Positions 1-5,692 of a stretch of 18,276 nt of DNA are shown one piece after another; the first letter of the stretch is position 1, and each line of letters opens with the position of its first letter. The translations under genes were made by a program, and so were the position numbers. This stretch comes from SVTX01 sp964567085 (GTDB lineage Bacteria > Bacillota > Clostridia > Oscillospirales > CAG-272): positions 1-18,276 of the forward strand of contig CAZMKU010000025.1 in NCBI GenBank assembly GCA_964567085.1, written 5' to 3'. The notes beneath the pieces were generated by a model. It had not been told where the DNA came from. It saw nothing but the letters and a program-made list of their open reading frames with translations, and did not search any database.

Positions 1-168
1 GGTGATGCTCGTGGTCGTGGCAACCGCAATCACATTCTTCATCGTGATGATGGTGATGGTGATGCTAGTGATTGTGGCAACCGCAGTCGCAGTCTTCATC
101 GTGATGATGGTGGTGATGCTCGTGATCGTGGCAACCGCAGTCGCAATCTTCATCGTGATGATGGTGAT
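1..168 (-). repeat. Tandem repeat (57/54/57 bp) encoding His/Cys/acidic units, running past the stop codon
   Basis: Three full copies begin at 1, 58 and 112, and a partial fourth starts at 169. The periods are all multiples of three and differ by one histidine codon. Each minus-strand unit encodes H6-7, then DE(D/E)CDCGC, then H(D/N)HE. Copies 3 and 2 lie inside the GTPase gene. Copy 1 lies beyond the TAG stop (65-67) yet keeps the same frame and residue pattern to the edge of the window, so the array continues outside. Confidence 0.9.
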
Positions 169-820
169 GGTGATGCTCGTGATGATGATGCTCATGCTCA
201 AGCTTATGAAGCTCGGCTTCAAGTGTGTCTTCTCTTTCCATAGCGGAAATAAGCTGATCGCCCGAAAGCTGTCCCCAAGGAGTCGTAACTATAACGGCGG
301 TGGGATTTTTTTCGCGGAGCATATTTACACATTCATTTATCTTCGCTTCGCTGAGCTTATCCGTATGACTAAGCACGATACAACCCGCATTTTCAACCTG
401 GTCATTGAAAAACTCTCCGAAGTTCTTCATATACATTTTGCACTTGGTAGCGTCCACGATCGTCGTAAAGCCGTTGAGAACCGCGCCGTGGTCAGTTGCA
501 CTCTGCGCCGCCTTGATAACGTCAGAGAGCTTTCCTACGCCCGAGGGCTCGATCAAGATACGGTCGGGCTTGTACTCCTCAATAACGTTAGCAAGAGCCT
601 TTGAAAAATCGCCCACGAGCGAGCAGCAGATACAACCCGAATTCATTTCGTTTATCTGAATTCCCGCCTCCTGCAAAAATCCGCTATCTATACCGATAGT
701 ACCGAATTCATTTTCAATAAGAACGATCTTCTCGCCTTTATACGCTTCCTCGATAAGCTTCTTTATAAACGTAGTTTTTCCCGCTCCGAGAAAGCCCGAA
801 AAAATATCAATTTTCGTCAT
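65..820 (-). CDS. CobW/COG0523-type G3E GTPase with His/Cys-rich C-terminal tail (putative metal chaperone)
   Basis: A 251-residue P-loop GTPase of the G3E (CobW/YjiA/HypB-UreG) class, whose COG0523 members insert or traffic metals such as Zn or Co using GTP hydrolysis in the cytosol. Seen directly: Walker A GFLGAGKTT (residues 9-17), the family metal motif CICC (63-66) in SGCICC, EPSG (91-94), and SHTDK at 151-155 in the place of the NKxD base-recognition motif. The GTPase core ends near residue 200. There is no CobW C-terminal domain; instead residues about 209-251 are a His run broken by DEDCDCGC blocks, clearly a metal-binding tail. The start is placed at 820 because GGAAG lies 7 bases upstream; an upstream in-frame ATG at 838 has no good site. 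It is the last gene of the dut-led group, 25 bp after the hydrolase gene. The TAG stop interrupts a repeat that continues in frame, so the tail may be truncated. The metal is not identifiable from sequence. Confidence 0.9.
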   Translation of the reverse strand: MTKIDIFSGFLGAGKTTFIKKLIEEAYKGEKIVLIENEFGTIGIDSGFLQEAGIQINEMNSGCICCSLVGDFSKALANVIEEYKPDRILIEPSGVGKLSDVIKAAQSATDHGAVLNGFTTIVDATKCKMYMKNFGEFFNDQVENAGCIVLSHTDKLSEAKINECVNMLREKNPTAVIVTTPWGQLSGDQLISAMEREDTLEAELHKLEHEHHHHEHHHHHHHDEDCDCGCHDHEHHHHHHDEDCDCGCHNH

Positions 821-845
821 TTTATATCTTCCTTTCAAATAATCT

Positions 846-2462
846 TCAGTCTGCCTTATATACGTAATTCATTCTGCCGAGAGGCGCGACGTCGCCGAGA
901 ATATAGAAGTCCTCAAAGCTTCGTATCTCCTCACGGCTGTCCGCAACCTTGAACCAAAGCTCGAAGCTGTTGTGCAATCCGAGCGCCTGTCTTTTGACCT
1001 TGATCTCAACAGAATTGCCGCAAACACGATATTCCGCTTCCGCTATATCCGTCGCCTCAAAATACGCGCCCATTTTTGCAAGGGTCGTTTTACCGTTGTC
1101 TTTTGGTGTATTATTGAGCACGAAGTCATAGTCAATTCCCTTACCCGTGTTGATATATATTTTCATCCACGCGCCGTCGCGGTTTGTGTCAATATCATTC
1201 TTTGCCTGAACGGTAAACGAAATATACTCTCCGCTGCTGCATACCGAGATCTTCTTTATAGCGTTTCTCTGGGTATAGTTCGTATAAACAGTACCCGAGC
1301 CCTCGCAATCGCGCGGAAAATCGCCGTCAGAGTAGTTATAATACTCGGCAACCTCGCCGCTTGAAAATGTCGTGTTTTCATCAACGCCCTTATATTTTCT
1401 TACGTAATCGGTAAGCTGCATAAGATAATTGTCAAAATAACCGCCGCGCATCATTTCAATATCACGGCTGTACTCATAATTCGCGCAATCAACGAACATG
1501 ATAGGACGGTCGGGCGTGCCATTCCATCTGCCAGCTACCCACTCGTTCCAGCCTGTAACAAGCACGTACGGTGGGTCAATTTTCAGCGCCCAATCCCATT
1601 GCTCCGCGAAGTTATAGCCGTGCTTGTACGCATCGGGATCGGGGTCGTTCTCTCCGTTATGGTAACCGCGACCGCGATTTCTAGTCTCGCCGTAAAGCAC
1701 GCTATCTCCCATTTTTATCTGGGGATGCTGGGCAACCGACACACTTATTGTCTCGCGCTCACCCTCATCGTCAAGGAAAACTCTTTGCGGTCTTGTAAAG
1801 TCCATCCACGGCCAGCCGCCGACCTTGTCGGGCTCGTTAGGCCATTGCGCAGTTTTGATTTTGAAAAACTTGCGCAACGCAAACGGACATTCTTCCTTAT
1901 TTCCGATAATAACGGGCTTGCCCTTTATACAAAACCAGGTTTCAGGGCAATAATTTTCCTTATAAATTGCGTTATAAATCCGCTCGATAGTCTCTGCCGA
2001 TCTCGTGTTTGTATAAAACATTATCTTCGGGATCTTGAAGCCGTCGCGTCTGTACTCATCGAGTATTCGCATAACCATCTTCGCATTATTCTCGTATATC
2101 ACGGCATTCGTGGTATCAAAGAACAAAAAGTCTATATCAGCCTGAATTATAAGCTTCATATGACGGCGAACGACCCACTCGTCACAGGAATAATAATATC
2201 CGTAGAGCGGCTCACCCCAATGATGATACGCGCCTATACGTCCCCATACCGACGGGTCGAGATTATAGCCCGCATTTTCATGCTCCGAAACTATTTTTGA
2301 AATATCGTACGGTCTGTGTCTGCCGTGTTCTCCAAGCCACAAGAAATAGAACAAGCCAACCTGTCTGTTTTCTCTTTTCGCTGGCACGGTCAAGCTGTCC
2401 GACAATTTTCGCGAAAGACCGTCAACCGCCATAAGCGGCCCGTTAGAATAATTATTTTTCAT
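846..2462 (-). CDS. Putative GH99/GH71/WbsX-like glycoside hydrolase with C-terminal carbohydrate-binding-like domain
   Basis: A 538-residue protein that resembles the GH99-like/WbsX TIM-barrel group of carbohydrate enzymes. The support is a conserved opening strand VGLFYFLWLGEHG (residues 35-47), YHHWGEPLYGYY, an internal DFLFFDTTN strand, and the GWNEW motif near residue 305, where this superfamily carries active-site acids. From about residue 400 to the end the sequence becomes beta-rich, with patterns such as GAWMKIYINTG and FELWFKVAD that suggest a CBM9/DOMON-like sugar-binding module. No signal peptide or membrane segment is visible, so it should act in the cytosol or on imported oligosaccharide. 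The ATG at 2462 begins 5 bases after the dut stop, with GGGAAAG inside the end of dut as a weak ribosome site; the longer reading frame to 2531 overlaps dut and is not favoured. The substrate is unknown, and the family assignment comes from motifs only. Confidence 0.65.
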   Translation of the reverse strand: MKNNYSNGPLMAVDGLSRKLSDSLTVPAKRENRQVGLFYFLWLGEHGRHRPYDISKIVSEHENAGYNLDPSVWGRIGAYHHWGEPLYGYYYSCDEWVVRRHMKLIIQADIDFLFFDTTNAVIYENNAKMVMRILDEYRRDGFKIPKIMFYTNTRSAETIERIYNAIYKENYCPETWFCIKGKPVIIGNKEECPFALRKFFKIKTAQWPNEPDKVGGWPWMDFTRPQRVFLDDEGERETISVSVAQHPQIKMGDSVLYGETRNRGRGYHNGENDPDPDAYKHGYNFAEQWDWALKIDPPYVLVTGWNEWVAGRWNGTPDRPIMFVDCANYEYSRDIEMMRGGYFDNYLMQLTDYVRKYKGVDENTTFSSGEVAEYYNYSDGDFPRDCEGSGTVYTNYTQRNAIKKISVCSSGEYISFTVQAKNDIDTNRDGAWMKIYINTGKGIDYDFVLNNTPKDNGKTTLAKMGAYFEATDIAEAEYRVCGNSVEIKVKRQALGLHNSFELWFKVADSREEIRSFEDFYILGDVAPLGRMNYVYKAD

Positions 2463-2467
2463 AAAAA

Positions 2468-2914
2468 TCAGTTCTTTCCCGTAGAACCGAAGCCACCCTC
2501 GCCGCGTACCGTTTCGGGCAGAGTGTCGCACACGTCAAATGCCGCCTTGAAATAAGGAACGAAGCATATCTGCGCCACTCTGTCGCCGTGCTCAACCGTC
2601 TGAGGAATGTTTCCGTGATTGTGGAGCGCAACCATAAGCTCGCCTCTGTAATCACTGTCAATGACACCAACCTTATTCGCAGGAGCAAGTCCTCTCTTCG
2701 CCGCCATACCGCTTCTGGCAAAATTAAGGCCGACAAAGCCCTCGGGAATTGCAAGAGAAAGCCCCGTATGTATAAAAGCAGTCTCACCGGGGTTTATCAC
2801 AACGGGTGCATCCAGGAGCGCATACACGTCAGCTCCTGCGGAAAATTCCGTTCCGTAACTTGGAATTATCGCGCGCTCGTCAAGCTTTTTTATACTGATC
2901 TTTATATTATTCAT
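2468..2914 (-). CDS. dut: dUTP diphosphatase (dUTPase)
   Basis: Trimeric dUTPase of 148 residues that hydrolyses dUTP to dUMP and pyrophosphate, keeping uracil out of DNA and feeding dTMP synthesis in the cytosol. All five family motifs are present in order: SAGADVYA (25-32, with the metal-site Asp), ARSGMA (66-71), GVIDSDYRGEL (83-93, with catalytic Asp86 and Tyr89), DRVAQICF (111-118), and the flexible C-terminal P-loop-like RGEGGFGST (137-145). The length is normal for the family. It is first in a short operon with the hydrolase and the CobW GTPase, behind a consensus promoter at 2947-2976 and a GAGGGTG ribosome site. No oddities are visible in the coding sequence. Confidence 0.97.
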   Translation of the reverse strand: MNNIKISIKKLDERAIIPSYGTEFSAGADVYALLDAPVVINPGETAFIHTGLSLAIPEGFVGLNFARSGMAAKRGLAPANKVGVIDSDYRGELMVALHNHGNIPQTVEHGDRVAQICFVPYFKAAFDVCDTLPETVRGEGGFGSTGKN

Positions 2915-2946
2915 AAGTACACCCTCAAAATAAAATCGCTACTATA

Positions 2947-2976
2947 ATTATACCTCTTTTTGTGCCTTTTTGTCAA
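2947..2976 (-). promoter_or_regulatory. Sigma-A promoter of dut
   Basis: Read on the minus strand, TTGACA (2971-2976), an 18-base spacer and TATAAT (2947-2952), both hexamers perfect. It lies between the terminator of the HD-domain gene and the dut start, about 30 bases upstream of the ATG, so dut and the two genes after it form a separate transcription unit. Confidence 0.85.
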
Positions 2977-3002
2977 TAGAAAAGCCGAAATTTGAAGCAA
3001 AT

Positions 3003-3035
3003 AAGCCCTCGCGGGACAAATTCCCGCGAAGGCTT
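3003..3035 (-). terminator. Intrinsic terminator of the HD-domain gene
   Basis: A 14-bp inverted repeat (3003-3016 with 3022-3035, loop of 5). One position is a C/A mismatch when read on the plus strand but a G-U wobble on the minus strand, which favours a minus-strand role. It begins 14 bases after the HD-domain stop codon. The downstream T-tract is weak (GGGCTTATTTG), so termination may be partial. Confidence 0.75.
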
Positions 3036-3049
3036 TTCTCATATTCGCT

Positions 3050-3709
3050 TTAGATCAGCTTCTGACCGTTTATTACAAGCCTGAAACGAAGTCCAAGACG
3101 TTCTGCCGCCTTTCGGCACATGATCATACGGGTCAGGAATATTTCAAAATAATCCATAACCGCGCTTATCTCGGTGTCGATCTTCAGCTCAAGAGTAATT
3201 TCGGTCTTTTCGGTATTGATACGAAGATTCGCATCCTCAACCGAATAGTTTACTCTGTCGTGAATATCAAAATTGGCAATTTCTCTGTTTCTTACGCGGC
3301 TCCGTCTTACATCGCTCTTATCCGCAATGATCAACGCCGCCGCTACCGCATTTACGGGTACGCCCGTGCCCTCGTCGTGATTGCCAATAGCAGTAACTAT
3401 GGTTGCAATATCCTCGGGAGGCATATCCATACAGTCAAGAATTCTGAACGCCATAACCGCGCCGCTCTGGGAATGCTCAACTCTGTTTACGAGATTACCG
3501 ATATCGTGAAGATATCCAGCTATTTTTCCAAGCTCGATCTCTTCCTCGCTATATCCCAGCGGCTCCAGAATATAAGCGGCCGTAACCGCCACCTTAGTTA
3601 CGTGAGCAAAGCTATGCTCAGTATAGCCCAATGCCGCCAAGGATTCATCCGCGCGCTTTATATATTCGCGAATTGCCACATCTGCTCTTACGTCTGCGTA
3701 TGTTACCAT
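3050..3709 (-). CDS. HD-domain phosphohydrolase
   Basis: A 219-residue soluble protein with a full HD metal-site signature: His36 in AHVTKV, His68-Asp69 in LHDIGN, His79, His111-Asp112 in GNHDEG, and Asp130 in IADKSD followed by a basic stretch RRSRVR. HD proteins of this layout hydrolyse phosphomonoester or phosphodiester bonds, often of nucleotides. The extra His79 and His111 suggest a binuclear metal site as in HD-GYP-like or PDE-like enzymes, but the GYP motif is absent. Residues 140-219 form a beta-rich then helical tail without recognised motifs. The start is secure: GGAGGT lies 8 bases upstream of the ATG. It lies downstream of the cysteine-rich gene (122-bp gap) and has its own terminator. 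The substrate cannot be told from sequence. Confidence 0.85.
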   Translation of the reverse strand: MVTYADVRADVAIREYIKRADESLAALGYTEHSFAHVTKVAVTAAYILEPLGYSEEEIELGKIAGYLHDIGNLVNRVEHSQSGAVMAFRILDCMDMPPEDIATIVTAIGNHDEGTGVPVNAVAAALIIADKSDVRRSRVRNREIANFDIHDRVNYSVEDANLRINTEKTEITLELKIDTEISAVMDYFEIFLTRMIMCRKAAERLGLRFRLVINGQKLI

Positions 3710-3831
3710 AACTTTTGACCTCCTTTTCTTTGTTATTCATTATGACCATTCAATATTTTACCATAATACCATTAATACGCTAAAAATATTATGTGTACGA
3801 ATGGTTAATATTTTTGAGAATTTCGGATAAA

Positions 3832-4653
3832 TCAGCTACCGCAGCCGCACTTTCCGCCACGCTCTCCGCCGTGTAAATTTGGTGTATTTCCTATGCAGAA
3901 TTCGGACGTCGGGAACGCCATAGTCTTGAATACGCTGCAGGGATCGTCCTTGGGGCTCTGTACGCACTCCTTATCGGGAATGCAATATTCCTGCGCATTT
4001 ATAAGATACTGCGACGGACGTATTATGCGAATAACCGAGAAGATACCGAGCGTTACCGCTAAAAATCTTCCGTTTTCATCGTCGCTCATATTTCCCGAGA
4101 GAGTTGCGGCAACGGGCTCGGGAATGTCACAGCAGCAGCACGGGCAGACGCAATGATGAACGTGCTCAACGACTCTTACGTCAAGAACGATGGGGTCTAC
4201 GACCTCAACGACCGCCTGCGGAAGATTCTTTTCGCAATGACAGGGCTCGGGCATAGCGCAGAAGCCGTCGTTATCGGGGGTGCTTCTGAATACGCTTACG
4301 TTACTCTCTCCGCCGTAAAGAATTACCTTCTTTTCAATAACCGCTATTCCGTCGAATTCCTGCGAATGACCAACGCCAACGCAGCCCTCAAATACGAGCT
4401 TTACAAAAAATCTTATCGTAACGGTGTAAAAGCCTCTGTTGAACTGCACGGGATCGAGACCTATAAACGTCCACGCGATACACGCGTCCTTAACTCTTAC
4501 TGTATTCGTGCGTTCTATGATCTGATTTCCGCATTCTGTAAGAAACACCCTTACGTTTTCATAGCAATCTCTGTCCTTGCAGGAATCAAGAATTCTGTTC
4601 GCTTCAATTGCGATATTATCCTTGACGCCGCATGAAAATCTGTTTTCGGGCAT
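3832..4653 (-). CDS. Conserved clostridial-type cysteine-rich protein of unknown function
   Basis: A 273-residue protein with 21 cysteines. No signal peptide, membrane segment or enzyme motif is seen. It opens with CGVKDNIAIEANRILDSC and CKDRDC (25-30), has two beta-rich stretches with FNRGFY (71-76) and ILYGGESNVSVFR (111-123), then a dense cluster HHCVCPCCCC (166-175), DKEC (227-230), and ends GGKCGCGS. The near-symmetric order, with each half ending in a Cys-rich block, suggests a structural or metal/disulfide role. I have the impression of a family widespread in Clostridia with the same CKDRDC and YGGESNVS blocks, but I know no assigned function. A spore-layer or self-assembling structural role is conceivable, not shown. 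The start is firm: GGAGG lies 7 bases upstream of the ATG. Its promoter is not obvious, and a hairpin lies in the leader (4679-4719). Confidence 0.8.
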   Translation of the reverse strand: MPENRFSCGVKDNIAIEANRILDSCKDRDCYENVRVFLTECGNQIIERTNTVRVKDACIAWTFIGLDPVQFNRGFYTVTIRFFVKLVFEGCVGVGHSQEFDGIAVIEKKVILYGGESNVSVFRSTPDNDGFCAMPEPCHCEKNLPQAVVEVVDPIVLDVRVVEHVHHCVCPCCCCDIPEPVAATLSGNMSDDENGRFLAVTLGIFSVIRIIRPSQYLINAQEYCIPDKECVQSPKDDPCSVFKTMAFPTSEFCIGNTPNLHGGERGGKCGCGS

Positions 4654-4678
4654 AATTTTTCCTCCGTATGTGTAATTT

Positions 4679-4719
4679 AAAAAGCTACTCCTATCGCAAA
4701 ATTTAGCGAGGCGCTTTTT
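4679..4719 (-). promoter_or_regulatory. Imperfect hairpin in the leader of the cysteine-rich gene
   Basis: Outer arms AAAAAGC (4679-4685) and GCTTTTT (4713-4719) are perfectly complementary, and inner CCT/AGG and CGC/GCG pairs extend the stem with bulges. On the minus strand it ends in a T-run, so it is terminator-like, yet it sits only about 25 bases before the start codon of the cysteine-rich gene. It could be a leader attenuator or a terminator for an unseen upstream transcript. No aptamer I recognise is attached. Confidence 0.4.
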
Positions 4720-4786
4720 ATATTACCATTTTATGTCGAAAAATCTATTTTGCTACGGTAAAAATATTTTTATTTTGAATAAAAAG

Positions 4787-4812
4787 AATATTCGGACGGA
4801 CTTGCGAATATT
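4787..4812. promoter_or_regulatory. Spaced palindrome, candidate operator
   Basis: Perfect 8-bp arms AATATTCG (4787-4794) and CGAATATT (4805-4812) are separated by 10 bases, giving an 18-base centre-to-centre distance that would suit a dimeric DNA-binding protein on nearby helical faces. It lies in the gap between two divergent genes, about 80 bases upstream of the plus-strand -35 box. No regulator is identified; chance in AT-rich DNA is possible. Confidence 0.35.
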
Positions 4813-4894
4813 TATTTATCAGACCAAGGATGGACAAGCAGAAAGCAAAAAGCTCATCAAATTCCCCTAAAAAGCACAAATTTCACAAATTAAC

Positions 4895-4923
4895 TTGACA
4901 AAAGAGCGTTTTTGGTGTAAAAT
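4895..4923 (+). promoter_or_regulatory. Sigma-A promoter of the leucine-rich-repeat gene
   Basis: TTGACA (4895-4900), a 17-base spacer and TAAAAT (4918-4923), nearly consensus, ending 36 bases before the chosen start codon. Confidence 0.85.
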
Positions 4924-4940
4924 GAATTAAGAATTGCTAA

Positions 4941-4949
4941 AGGAAGGAG
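4941..4949 (+). promoter_or_regulatory. Ribosome binding site deciding the start of the leucine-rich-repeat gene
   Basis: AGGAAGGAG lies 1 base before the ATG at 4951 but 10 bases before the in-frame ATG at 4960. The former spacing is too short for initiation, so 4960 is the better start. Confidence 0.65.
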
Positions 4950-4959
4950 AATGTCGTAT

Positions 4960-5640
4960 ATGAATTATTTCGAGCTTGTAGAATATCGCTCAATAAAATA
5001 TTCTATCGAGAAAAATCTCGCGACCGTAGTTGGCACGGCGGATTCCAATATGTGCGACATTAAAATTCCCGAGGTGATTTTCGGAAACATCAAGGTCGTA
5101 GGTGTCGCTGATAAGGCATTCTTCAAGAGAGCTGACATCGTCAAGGTATCCCTTCCCGACTCAGTTCGGTTTATCGGCAAAAATGCGTTCGCTTGGTGTC
5201 CGTCGCTCAAGTCGATCGAGATGCGCGGCGTTAAGATCATCGACGATCGAGCGTTTATGGGCGATGGAAGGCTTTCGGAAATTGATCTGTCGGACAAGCT
5301 CTGCGAGATCGGCGATAAGGTCTTCGCCTACTGCAATTCCTTGGTTGAAGTGAAGCTTCCCGAGAATCTCGAATATCTTGGCGGCGGAGTATTTGAGGGC
5401 TGCCGTTACTTGAAATACGTTTACATTCCCGATAATATCGACGTTATTTCAAATGGTATGTTCTACGCTTGCACGTCTCTTTGCGAAATAGACGTTCCCT
5501 CGTATCTCAAATATATCGACGAGTACGCGTTCGCTTATTGCATTTCCCTTGAAGAGCTTAATTTAAGCGAAAAAACAATTATCAATCGCGACGCATTCTA
5601 CGAATGCGGCAAAGCACACACAAAAATGCTTGTATCTTAA
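4960..5640 (+). CDS. BspA-type leucine-rich-repeat protein, cytoplasmic
   Basis: A 226-residue protein built of about six copies of a 22-23-residue BspA/TpLRR (LRR_5) repeat, from about residue 55 to 222. Each repeat has the pattern of a hydrophobic strand, P/D, a variable loop, I/L-x-x-x-A/V-F-x-x-C; examples are IGKNAFAWC, IGDKVFAYC, LGGGVFEGC, ISNGMFYAC and IDEYAFAYC. Such repeats form a curved solenoid for protein binding. Most BspA proteins are large and surface-exposed, but this one has no signal peptide, anchor or membrane segment, so it is predicted to stay in the cytosol. It is the only plus-strand gene here, with its own promoter and terminator, so it is monocistronic. An alternative start at 4951 would add three residues. 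The partner is unknown. Confidence 0.85.
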   Translation: MNYFELVEYRSIKYSIEKNLATVVGTADSNMCDIKIPEVIFGNIKVVGVADKAFFKRADIVKVSLPDSVRFIGKNAFAWCPSLKSIEMRGVKIIDDRAFMGDGRLSEIDLSDKLCEIGDKVFAYCNSLVEVKLPENLEYLGGGVFEGCRYLKYVYIPDNIDVISNGMFYACTSLCEIDVPSYLKYIDEYAFAYCISLEELNLSEKTIINRDAFYECGKAHTKMLVS

Positions 5641-5650
5641 ATTTATATAC

Positions 5651-5685
5651 AAAAAGCATCTGCGAAATTCTCGCAGATGCTTTTT
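5651..5685. terminator. Bidirectional intrinsic terminator between the LRR gene and polC
   Basis: A perfect 15-bp stem (5651-5665 with 5671-5685, loop AATTC) flanked by T-runs on both strands: six Ts on plus and five on minus. It lies 10 bases after the LRR stop and 7 bases after the polC stop, so it serves both converging genes. Confidence 0.93.
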
Positions 5686-5692
5686 TGTTTTA

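Larger units (their letters stand above)
4654..4959. other. Divergent intergenic region, AT-rich, no gene
   Basis: This 306-bp gap separates the divergent cysteine-rich and leucine-rich-repeat genes. It holds the ribosome site and leader hairpin of the minus-strand gene, a spaced palindrome AATATTCG-N10-CGAATATT (4787-4812), and the plus-strand promoter at 4895-4923. No open frame with a ribosome site, tRNA-like fold or repeat array was seen. A clear promoter for the minus-strand gene was not found. Confidence 0.6.

Noticed and set aside
1..186. CRISPR-like or satellite-like direct repeats
   Set aside because: Copies abut without unique spacers, periods are multiples of three, and they encode a regular metal-binding peptide, so they are coding repeats.
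2..604. Long plus-strand frame rich in M, V and A, opposite the GTPase
   Set aside because: It is the antisense reading of the His/Cys tandem repeat and the GTPase core; the minus-strand frame has family motifs and a ribosome site.
2463..2531. Longer N-terminus for the hydrolase
   Set aside because: It would overlap dut in another frame; the ATG at 2462 directly after the dut stop is the natural coupled start.
4153..4635. Plus-strand frame of 160 codons opposite the cysteine-rich gene
   Set aside because: No ribosome site or family pattern; the opposite frame is longer, has GGAGG at the right distance and conserved-looking blocks.
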